Origin: Variovorax saccharolyticus
GTDB lineage: Bacteria > Pseudomonadota > Gammaproteobacteria > Burkholderiales > Burkholderiaceae_C
Length of the DNA: 64,000 nt
Direction of reading: 5' to 3'
NCBI RefSeq assembly: GCF_030316765.1
Contig: NZ_JASZYT010000020.1
Coordinates: 1-64,000 of the forward strand
The notes beneath the pieces were generated by a model that was given only the letters and a program-made list of their open reading frames with translations, did no database searches and had not been told where the DNA came from. Both the position numbers and the translations under genes were made by a program. Shown here piece by piece: positions 24,745 through 31,563 of this stretch; positions within the stretch are counted from its first letter, which is position 1; the number at the start of each line of letters is the position of its first letter.

Positions 24745-25257
24745 TCACTCGCCGGCGGATTCGAGCAGCGCCAGCAGTTTCGACAGGCGCGCGTCCAGGG
24801 CTGAAAGCTCGGACCCCTTGAAGCCGGCCAGGATCCGATGCTCGTTCGCCACGTGTGCCGCCACCGCGCGGTCGATCAGCGCGAGCCCGTCGGGAGTCAA
24901 CTGCACCAGCAGGCTGCGGGCGTCGTCAGGATGGGCCAGGCGCTGCACCAGGCCGCGCGCCTCGAGGCCCTTGAGCCGGTGCGTCATGGTGCCGGAGCTG
25001 ACCATCAAGGCCGAGAACAGCGTGGTCGGCGCCAGCCGGAACGGCGCGCCGGAGCGGCGCAGGGTGGCCAGCACATCGAACTCCCAATTCGTCAGCCCGA
25101 AGGCCGAGAAGGTCTGGTCCAGCCTGCGTTGCAGCAGCGCGGAGCAGCGGTTGATGCGCCCGATCGGCCCCATGGGCGTGACGTCCAGGTCGGGCCGCTC
25201 CCGGTGCCACTGGGCCAGGATGGCATCCACCGCGTCGGGCTCTCGCTGCGTACCCAT
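24745..25257 (-). CDS. MarR-family transcriptional regulator
   Basis: The protein has 170 residues from ATG 25257, preceded by GAGG seven bases upstream. The winged-helix core spans about 40-135: GLTNWEFDVLATLRRSG, SSGTMTHRLKGLEARGLVQR and the wing HPDDARSLLVQLTPDGLAL. It diverges from an EamA exporter gene, and the gap has two TATCTTGAA-based operator candidates. It probably represses that transporter and itself; its ligand is unknown. Confidence 0.9.
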   Translation of the reverse strand: MGTQREPDAVDAILAQWHRERPDLDVTPMGPIGRINRCSALLQRRLDQTFSAFGLTNWEFDVLATLRRSGAPFRLAPTTLFSALMVSSGTMTHRLKGLEARGLVQRLAHPDDARSLLVQLTPDGLALIDRAVAAHVANEHRILAGFKGSELSALDARLSKLLALLESAGE

Positions 25258-25271
25258 TCTCAAACCTCATT

Positions 25272-25322
25272 TATCTTGAAGTCGAGATTATCTGCTAGGC
25301 TTGATATCTTGAATTGAAGATA
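25272..25322. promoter_or_regulatory. Two tandem MarR operator candidates
   Basis: TATCTT-N6-AAGATA is a perfect 18-bp inverted repeat at 25305-25322, ending two bases before the EamA ATG. An imperfect copy starting with the same nine bases, TATCTTGAA, lies at 25272-25289, exactly 33 bp upstream (about three helical turns). The pair occupies most of the 66-bp gap, so a bound MarR protein would block both directions. Confidence 0.65.
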
Positions 25323-25323
25323 A

Positions 25324-26208
25324 ATGAAGATGAAATCCAAGCCTCTTCGCTGGAGCGAGATCCTGCTGACGGCGCTCGCGCCCGTCATCTGGGGCTCGAC
25401 CTACATCGTCGCCACCGAACTGCTGCCACCCGACCGGCCGTTCACTGCGGCGCTGCTGCGCTGCCTGCCGGCGGGCCTGTTGCTCACGCTGTTCGTGCGG
25501 CAACTGCCCGCGCGGCGGGACTGGGGCAGGCTGGCGCTGCTGTCGGCGCTCAACATCGGTTTCTTCCAGGCCCTGCTGTTCGTGGCGGCGTACCGGCTGC
25601 CCGGCGGCCTGGCGGCAGTGGTCGGCGCGATCCAGCCGCTGCTGGTGATGGGCCTGGCCTGGGCGCTGGACGGACGCCGGCCCGCCCGACTGGCGGTGGC
25701 GGCCGCGCTGACCGGGATCCTCGGGATGGCGGCGCTGCTGCTGTCGCCGGGGGCCGCCTGGGATCCGATCGGCATCGCCGCGGCGCTGGCCGGGGCGGCG
25801 TGCATGGCGGCGGGCACTTTCCTGGCGCGGCGCTGGCGTCCGGAGGTGCCGCTGCTGGCCTTCACCGGCTGGCAATTGCTGGCCGGCGGCCTGATCCTGC
25901 TGCCGCTGGCCTGGGCCATCGATCCACCGCTCGAGGCCCTCAGCGCGAGCCAGGGGCTGGCCTACGCCTACCTTTCGCTGGTCGGCGCCATGCTGGCCTA
26001 TGCCTTGTGGTTTCGCGGCATCGCGAAGCTGCCCCCGGTGGCGGTGTCCTCGCTGGGCCTGCTGAGCCCCCTGACGGCGGTGACCCTCGGCTGGGCCCTG
26101 CTGGGTCAGTCGATGACGGGGCTGTCGCTGGTCGGCTTGCTGCTGGTGCTGGGCAGCATCCTGACCGTGCAATGGGCTTCCAGCGCCGCAGAGGCCGCCA
26201 GAACGTGA
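25324..26208 (+). CDS. EamA/DMT-family transporter
   Basis: The protein has 294 residues and ten predicted transmembrane helices in two EamA repeats. ALAPVIWGSTYIVATELLPP near the N-terminus is typical of the drug/metabolite exporter family, as is SLVGAMLAYALWFRGIAKLP in the second half. It is divergent from a MarR-type regulator, and the operator candidate abuts its start, suggesting inducible export. A second ATG at 25330 is possible. The substrate is unknown. Confidence 0.9.
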   Translation: MKMKSKPLRWSEILLTALAPVIWGSTYIVATELLPPDRPFTAALLRCLPAGLLLTLFVRQLPARRDWGRLALLSALNIGFFQALLFVAAYRLPGGLAAVVGAIQPLLVMGLAWALDGRRPARLAVAAALTGILGMAALLLSPGAAWDPIGIAAALAGAACMAAGTFLARRWRPEVPLLAFTGWQLLAGGLILLPLAWAIDPPLEALSASQGLAYAYLSLVGAMLAYALWFRGIAKLPPVAVSSLGLLSPLTAVTLGWALLGQSMTGLSLVGLLLVLGSILTVQWASSAAEAART

Positions 26209-26284
26209 CGAATTGCCGTTTCGGGCGCGTGGTCATCCGGGCCAAGGGTCTTGAAAACTAGGGTAAACCCCTAAAATAGAGCCC

Positions 26285-26506
26285 ATGACCGCTTCCACTG
26301 CTTATTTCCCCCGCAACCCCAAGTTCACCGACGCCTTCGAGCGCGACCTCGCCAACGACGAGGCCAACCACCTCGGTCGCGACGAGCCCTCGGTGTTCGC
26401 CCCGGCCCTGAAGCGCCTGCGCGCCGCCTTCTGGACCCTGGTGCGCACGGTGCACTTCCTGCGCGCCTCGGCCCAGCGCCCCGCGCAAGCCCTGCAAGCA
26501 AGCTGA
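26285..26506 (+). CDS. Small conserved-looking hypothetical protein
   Basis: The protein has 73 residues, starting TASTAYFPRNPKFTDAFERD after the Met and containing a basic helical segment (FAPALKRLRAAFWTLVRTVH). A promoter-like TAAAAT lies at 26272-26277, only seven bases before the ATG, with TTGAAA at 26251-26256, so the mRNA may be nearly leaderless. A small GGGT-AA-ACCC palindrome (26261-26270) lies between. A clean terminator follows the stop. These signals support a real monocistronic gene. Function is unknown. Confidence 0.65.
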   Translation: MTASTAYFPRNPKFTDAFERDLANDEANHLGRDEPSVFAPALKRLRAAFWTLVRTVHFLRASAQRPAQALQAS

Positions 26507-26525
26507 GTCGAGCGGTCTCCGGAAG

Positions 26526-26547
26526 AGCCCGCTCCGGCGGGCTTTTT
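26526..26547 (+). terminator. Rho-independent terminator
   Basis: AGCCCGC (26526-26532) pairs perfectly with GCGGGCT (26537-26543) around a 4-nt loop, followed by TTTT. It lies 20 bp after the small 26285-26506 gene and may also limit readthrough from the converging sulfatase operon. Confidence 0.85.
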
Positions 26548-26573
26548 CACGCCCGGCGCAACCTCGGGCGAGC

Positions 26574-27890
26574 CTATCTGCCCGGCATGTCCTTGACGGA
26601 GTAGCCGAGGCTCACGGTTGCATCTTCGGGAATCGGCGGCATCATCGCATTCCAGGCCAGCCAGGATTCGCGCATCGCGGCCAGGCGCCCGGGCTCCTTC
26701 TTCGCCTGATTGGCCCGTTCGCGCTCGTCGGCCGGGATGTTGAACAGATACTCGTTGCCGTCGACCTGCAGGTACTTCCAGTCGCCGTCGCGCAGCGCAC
26801 GCTGACCGCGATGGTTCATGCGCCAGTGCAGCGGCCGCGCGAAGGTCTGACCCGGATCGCGCAGCACCGGCAGCAGCGACACGCCGTCCAGCGGGTACTG
26901 CGGGTCGGCCTGCACGCCGGCCGCGTCGAGCATCGTGGCCGACCAGTCCATCGTCAGGCACTGCTGCTCGCTGACCGAGCCGGCGGCGATCACCTTCGGC
27001 CAGTGCGCGATCCAGGGCACCCGGATGCCGCCTTCGGTCAGGTCCATCTTGCCGCCGACCAGCGGCCAGTTGTCCGAGAAGCGCTCGCCGCCGTTGTCGC
27101 TGGTGAACACCACCAGCGTGTTGTCGGCCATGCCGTGCTTCTCGAGCGCGGCCATGATCCAGCCGATGCCCTCGTCCATGTGGTGGATCATGCGGCGGTA
27201 GGTTTCGATGTTGCCGCCCGCGAGGTCGAACAGGTTGTCCTTCACGGCCGGCGCCTTGGCCGCGTCGTCGCGCGTTTCCCAGGGCCAGTGCGGCGCCGTG
27301 TAGTGCAGGCTCAGGAAGAAGGGCGCCACTTGCTGCGCCATCCGCTCGACATAGTCGACCGCGCGGCGCGACAGCAGGTCGGTCAGGTAGCCCTCCTGCG
27401 GGCTGTCCGCCTCGCCCGACCAGAGGTCGTGCCGGCCGCTCGAGTCGCAGTGCGTGAAGTAGTCGACGCCGCCCGACATCGGGCCGAAGAACTCCTCGTA
27501 GCCCGAGCGCAGCGGGCCGAAGTTCGGCGGATAGCCCAGGTGCCACTTGCCGACCAGCGCCGTGCGGTAGCCGGCGCCGCGCAGCAGCGAGGGCAGGGTC
27601 GGGTGGTCGGCCGGCAGGCCCAGCGTGGCGCTGCCGCGGCTCTTGCTGTTGATCGGCTCCTCGGCCGCGCCGCGCAGCCGGTACTGGTAGCGGGCCGTGA
27701 TCATCGCGAAGCGGGTCGGCGAGCACACCGGCGAATTGGCATAGCCCTGCGTGAGGCGGATGCCCTTCGCCGCCAGGCCGTCGAGCACCGGCGAGACCGG
27801 GCCGAAAGCCGCATCGCGGCCGCCGTAGCAGCCGAGGTCGGCATGGCCGAGGTCGTCGGCGACGATGAAGATGATGTTGGGTCTTTGCAT
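26574..27890 (-). CDS. Sulfatase (arylsulfatase-type, formylglycine-dependent)
   Basis: The protein has 438 residues of the alkaline-phosphatase-like sulfatase family. QRPNIIFIVADDLGHADLG supplies the metal-binding Asp pair. PVCSPTR (Cys near residue 56) is the C-x-P-x-R motif whose Cys becomes formylglycine. LVGKWHLG, and VVFTSDNGGE with the second Asp-Asn metal site, follow. No signal peptide is evident from the ATG at 27890, so it is probably cytoplasmic. It lies five bases after a Bug receptor gene and probably cleaves an imported sulfate ester. The natural substrate is unknown. Confidence 0.9.
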   Translation of the reverse strand: MQRPNIIFIVADDLGHADLGCYGGRDAAFGPVSPVLDGLAAKGIRLTQGYANSPVCSPTRFAMITARYQYRLRGAAEEPINSKSRGSATLGLPADHPTLPSLLRGAGYRTALVGKWHLGYPPNFGPLRSGYEEFFGPMSGGVDYFTHCDSSGRHDLWSGEADSPQEGYLTDLLSRRAVDYVERMAQQVAPFFLSLHYTAPHWPWETRDDAAKAPAVKDNLFDLAGGNIETYRRMIHHMDEGIGWIMAALEKHGMADNTLVVFTSDNGGERFSDNWPLVGGKMDLTEGGIRVPWIAHWPKVIAAGSVSEQQCLTMDWSATMLDAAGVQADPQYPLDGVSLLPVLRDPGQTFARPLHWRMNHRGQRALRDGDWKYLQVDGNEYLFNIPADERERANQAKKEPGRLAAMRESWLAWNAMMPPIPEDATVSLGYSVKDMPGR

Positions 27891-27895
27891 GTGGT

Positions 27896-28864
27896 TCAAG
27901 GTTGGTAGCCGGATTTCTGCACCACCGGCGCCCATTGCGCGCGGTAGGCCTTGAGCATGGCCTCGGTCTGGGCCTGGGTGCTGACCACCGGCGTCATCAG
28001 CGTGTCCTTGAAGCGGCGCTGGGTGTCGGGGTCCTGCATCACTTCGCGGATCGCCTGCGAAATCCGCGCGACCTTGTCCTTCGGCATGCCGGCCGGCGCG
28101 AAGAAGGTGTTCCAGCCGGTGGCGACCAGGTCGAGCCCGGCTTCCCTGAAGGTCGGGATCTCGGGCGCGAAGGGCGAGCGCTTGGCCCCCGAAACCGCCA
28201 GGATGCGAATCTTGCCGGCCTGGTGCTGCGGCAGGTCGACGTCGAAGGTGTCGAAGGCCATCGGCACCTGGCCGCCGATCAGGTCGGTCAGCAGCGGGGC
28301 GGAGCCGCGGTAGCCGATCACCTCGGCGCGCACCTTGGCCTTGTCGCCCATCATGAGGCCGAAGAAGTGCGGCAGGCTGCCGGTCGCCGGCACGCCGAAG
28401 TTGGCCTTCTCGGGGTTGGCGCGCATCCAGGCCAGCAGGTGCGACAGTTCGCGCACCGGGACCGCGGTCGAGACCGCGAGCGCGAACTCGTAGTCGTTGA
28501 CGTGCGAGACCGGCACGAAGTCGCGCTCGGCGTCGTAGCCGTTGTCCTTGAAGACCAGCGGCGCCACCACCATCACGGCCGGGTTGGCGACCATCAGCAC
28601 GTTCTGGCCGGGCGGCGTCGCCTTGACCTGCTGCGCCGCCAGCCGGCCGCCGGCACCGGGCTTGTTGTCGACCACCACCGGAACCCCCAGCTTGGCCTGC
28701 AGCTTGTCGCCGACGATGCGCGCCACGCGGTCGGTGGCGCCGCCGGCGGCGTAGCCCACCACGATGCGCAGCGGTCCGCCTTCGAGGGCCTGGGCCTGCA
28801 CGCCCAGGGAGGCGCCGAGAGCGAGCGCGGCAGCGAGGCGGGGGATGATTCGACGAGAAAACAT
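27896..28864 (-). CDS. Bug-family periplasmic receptor (TctC-like)
   Basis: The protein has 322 residues with a Sec signal peptide (cleavage near VQA-QA) and the tripartite tricarboxylate receptor fold: LRIVVGYAAGGATDRVARIV, VVDNKPGAGGRLAAQQV, and VIGYRGSAPLLTDLIGGQVP. Bug proteins bind carboxylates or similar small molecules and are greatly expanded in Burkholderiales. It is the second of two Bug genes in tandem. No tctA/tctB permease is nearby, so it is an orphan receptor that may serve transport or sensing. Confidence 0.92.
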   Translation of the reverse strand: MFSRRIIPRLAAALALGASLGVQAQALEGGPLRIVVGYAAGGATDRVARIVGDKLQAKLGVPVVVDNKPGAGGRLAAQQVKATPPGQNVLMVANPAVMVVAPLVFKDNGYDAERDFVPVSHVNDYEFALAVSTAVPVRELSHLLAWMRANPEKANFGVPATGSLPHFFGLMMGDKAKVRAEVIGYRGSAPLLTDLIGGQVPMAFDTFDVDLPQHQAGKIRILAVSGAKRSPFAPEIPTFREAGLDLVATGWNTFFAPAGMPKDKVARISQAIREVMQDPDTQRRFKDTLMTPVVSTQAQTEAMLKAYRAQWAPVVQKSGYQP

Positions 28865-28884
28865 GGGGGCTCCAATGGGCGAGG

Positions 28885-29865
28885 TCAGTCGTTGGCCTGG
28901 AAATTCACGGCCTTCATGATGCCGCCCCAGCGGGCGGTGTCCTCCCGCATTGTCTTCAACAGCGCCTCGGGGCCGTCGCCCACCGGGTACATGCCGTTCT
29001 GCACCAGCTGCTGGCGCACCTCGCGCGAGTTGACCGCCCGGGTGAACTCGGCGCGCAGCTTGTCGACGATCGGCTGCGGCGTCTTCAGGGGGGCGTAGTA
29101 CGCGAACCAGGCGGTCGCGACCACGTCCTTGAGCCCGGCTTCGGCGAAGGTCGGCAGGTCGGGCATCAATGGCGACCGCTTGTCGCCGCTGGTGGCCAGC
29201 ACCTTGACGCGCCCGGTGGGCAGCATCTGCAAGGCGCCGCCGACGGTGTCGAAGTACACCGGGATGGTGCCGCCCATCGCGTCCTGGCGGGCCGGCGTCG
29301 AGCCGCGGTAGGGCACGTGGACCATCTTGAGCCCGGCCGAGCGGTTCAGCATCTCGCCGAGGAAGTGCGAAGGCGTGCCGGCGCCATAGGAGGCGAAGCT
29401 CAGCTTGTCGCCCTGCGCCCTGGCCCAGGCCAGGAACTCGGGCAGCGTGTTGGCGGGCACCTCCTTGCCGACCACCAGCGCGAGCTCGAAGCGGGCCGCG
29501 TTGACGATCGGGATGAAATCCTTCATCGGGTCGTACGACAGGTTGCGGTAGGCGCTCGGGAACATGGTCATCATGCTGGCCGTGCCCAGCAGCAGCGTGC
29601 GGCCGTCGGGCGCGGCGTTCTTCACCGCCTCGACCGCGATGCGGCCGGCGGCGCCGGAGCGGTTGTCGACGATCAGCGGGCCGAGCGAGTCGCGCACTTC
29701 GTGCGCGATGGCCCGCGTCAGCACGTCCTGGGTGCCGCCGGCGGGGACGCCGATCAGCACCTTGATCGGCTGGCCCGGCGTGAAGGCCTGGGCGCGCGCC
29801 AGCGGCGACAGCGCGAGGCCGCCGAGGGCCGCCAGGACATGGCGGCGGTCGATTCCGTGGTGCAT
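28885..29865 (-). CDS. Bug-family periplasmic receptor (TctC-like), possible Tat signal
   Basis: The protein has 326 residues. The N-terminus DRRHVLAALGGLALSPLARA has a paired arginine and hydrophobic stretch compatible with Tat or Sec export. The Bug fold is clear: IKVLIGVPAGGTQDVLTRAI, LIVDNRSGAAGRIAVEAV and HVPYRGSTPARQDAMGG. It is the first gene of the leftward Bug-Bug-sulfatase operon and divergent from a MarR regulator. The second receptor is only distantly similar, so the two are not a recent duplication. Confidence 0.92.
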   Translation of the reverse strand: MHHGIDRRHVLAALGGLALSPLARAQAFTPGQPIKVLIGVPAGGTQDVLTRAIAHEVRDSLGPLIVDNRSGAAGRIAVEAVKNAAPDGRTLLLGTASMMTMFPSAYRNLSYDPMKDFIPIVNAARFELALVVGKEVPANTLPEFLAWARAQGDKLSFASYGAGTPSHFLGEMLNRSAGLKMVHVPYRGSTPARQDAMGGTIPVYFDTVGGALQMLPTGRVKVLATSGDKRSPLMPDLPTFAEAGLKDVVATAWFAYYAPLKTPQPIVDKLRAEFTRAVNSREVRQQLVQNGMYPVGDGPEALLKTMREDTARWGGIMKAVNFQAND

Positions 29866-29887
29866 GGGGTTCTGGTCTCCTTCGGAT

Positions 29888-29924
29888 TGACTTTAGAGTC
29901 AGGGCATTCGATTGATCAAATCAA
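29888..29924. promoter_or_regulatory. Two palindromes in the MarR-Bug divergent gap
   Basis: TGACT-N4-AGTCA (29888-29901) and TTGAT-N3-ATCAA (29912-29924) lie in the 82-bp gap between the Bug operon and the MarR gene. Both are perfect but short, and they do not share a sequence. One is likely the MarR operator; which one cannot be decided by eye. Confidence 0.45.
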
Positions 29925-29947
29925 CCATTCCAAGGATTTACCACTAG

Positions 29948-30439
29948 ATGAGCGAGCCACGCCGGCCCCTGGACGACCTGCTGCTGTACCGGCTGTCGCG
30001 CCTGCTCGCGGTCGGCGGCAGCATGGTCATCCGCTTGTGCGAGGGACGCTTCGGGATCACGCGGCGCGAGTGGCGGCTGCTCGCCACGCTGGCCAGCCGC
30101 GGCGAACTGAGTTCCTCGCAGCTGGCCGAGCATGCGCAGCTCGACCGCGCGCGGACCTCGAAGGCGGTGGGCTCGATGGTGGCCAAGGGGCTGCTGTCGC
30201 GCGTCCATCCGGCGGGCGACCGGCGCCAGGTGCTGCTGGGCCTAACGGCGCGCGGCCAGGCGGTGTACGAGCAGCTGTTCCCGCTGGTGACGCAGATCAA
30301 TGCCGAACTCATGGCCGCGCTGGATGCCGATGCCGTGGCCGGGCTCGACGATGCGCTGCGGCGGCTGCAGGCGCGCGCCGAGCGCATGGCCGGCGAGGCG
30401 GATCTGCCCAAGGCCGACCGCGGCCGGCGCGGCGGCTGA
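29948..30439 (+). CDS. MarR-family transcriptional regulator
   Basis: The protein has 163 residues with a winged-helix core at about 30-115: GITRREWRLLATLASRGELS, LAEHAQLDRARTSKAVGSMV and the wing HPAGDRRQVLLGLTARG. It diverges from the Bug-Bug-sulfatase operon, which it probably controls in response to a substrate of that pathway. The C-terminus is low-complexity and basic. Confidence 0.9.
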   Translation: MSEPRRPLDDLLLYRLSRLLAVGGSMVIRLCEGRFGITRREWRLLATLASRGELSSSQLAEHAQLDRARTSKAVGSMVAKGLLSRVHPAGDRRQVLLGLTARGQAVYEQLFPLVTQINAELMAALDADAVAGLDDALRRLQARAERMAGEADLPKADRGRRGG

Positions 30440-30474
30440 GCGGCGCCCCGCGCCGCGCCGCGCCCGCAGCGGGC

Positions 30475-31563
30475 TCAGGGCCGCGGCGGCTCCGCGGGCG
30501 CAGCAGCCGCAGCAGGGGGCCGCCCGTCGTCGGCCTCGATCCGCATCCGCGGCAGGAACTGCGGGTACTCGCGCTGCATGAACCCGATCAGCCCTTCGCG
30601 CACCGTGCAGCGCAGGTCGAAGGCCAGCGCCGACGAGGCCGCCGTGCACAGCACGCGGATCTGCATCGCGCGTTCGGTGGTGTCCGTCACGCGCAGGTTG
30701 AAGAAGCGGCCGTCCCATTCGGGCGCCGCCTTCACGATGCGCTCGACCTCGGCGCGCAGCGGCGCCAGCGGCATGCCGTAGTCGGCGTAGACGAAGACCG
30801 AGCCGAGCAGCTGCGAGTCGTGCCGGGTCCAGTTCTGGAAGGGCTTCTCGATGAAGTAGGTGAGCGGCAGGATCAGCCGGCGGTCGTCCCAGATGCGCAG
30901 CACCACGAAGGTCCCGGTGATCTCCTCCACCCGTCCCCATTCGCCTTCGACCACCAGCACGTCGTCGATGCGGATCGGCTGCGCCAGCGCGATCTGCAGG
31001 CCCGCGATCAGGTTGCTGAACACCGGCTTGGCCGCCAGGCCGGCCACGATGCCGATCACGCCGGCCGAGGCCAGCAGGCTGGCGCCGACCTGGCGCGCCC
31101 CCGGGAAGGTCATCAGGATCAGTGCCGCGCCGGCCACCAGCAGCACCGAGTTGGCGGTGCGCGCCAGCACCCGCGCCTGCGTGAGGATGCGGCGCGCCTG
31201 CAGGTTGTCGCGCACGTCCGACGGATGCTGCCTGACCATGCCTTCGGCGAAGCCGTTGACCGCCTGCACCGCGAGCCAGGTCGCCGCCGCGATCAGCAGC
31301 AGGCCGTTGAGGTGCCGCACATTGCCGATGAAGCGCAGGTCGTCGGGTGCCGCCTGCCAGATCAGCTGCAAGGCGATCAGCGGCAGCACGAATTGCGCCG
31401 GCCGCCGGATCGCCAGCAGCGTGGCGTGGAGCGTCGGCACCGACCGCGTGAGGCGGTCGAGCACCAGCGCGGCGACCCGGTGCGCCAGCAGCGCCAGCGG
31501 CAGTGCCAGCAGCGCGACGAGCAGCGGGGCCGCCCAGGGATAGGCAAGCAGTTTCAGGAACAT
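30475..31563 (-). CDS. MscS-family mechanosensitive channel
   Basis: The protein has 362 residues. It has about four or five transmembrane helices; the last is the Gly/Ala-rich pore helix (SLLASAGVIGIVAGLAAKPV), leading into the beta-domain (FSNLIAGLQIALAQPIRIDD, then VVEGEWGRVEEITGTFVVLR) and PLTYFIEKPFQNWTR. The long ending is Pro/Ala-rich. MscS-like channels release solutes under hypo-osmotic stress. Its ATG shares one base with the stop of the FUSC gene (TGATG), so translation is coupled. Confidence 0.92.
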   Translation of the reverse strand: MFLKLLAYPWAAPLLVALLALPLALLAHRVAALVLDRLTRSVPTLHATLLAIRRPAQFVLPLIALQLIWQAAPDDLRFIGNVRHLNGLLLIAAATWLAVQAVNGFAEGMVRQHPSDVRDNLQARRILTQARVLARTANSVLLVAGAALILMTFPGARQVGASLLASAGVIGIVAGLAAKPVFSNLIAGLQIALAQPIRIDDVLVVEGEWGRVEEITGTFVVLRIWDDRRLILPLTYFIEKPFQNWTRHDSQLLGSVFVYADYGMPLAPLRAEVERIVKAAPEWDGRFFNLRVTDTTERAMQIRVLCTAASSALAFDLRCTVREGLIGFMQREYPQFLPRMRIEADDGRPPAAAAAPAEPPRP

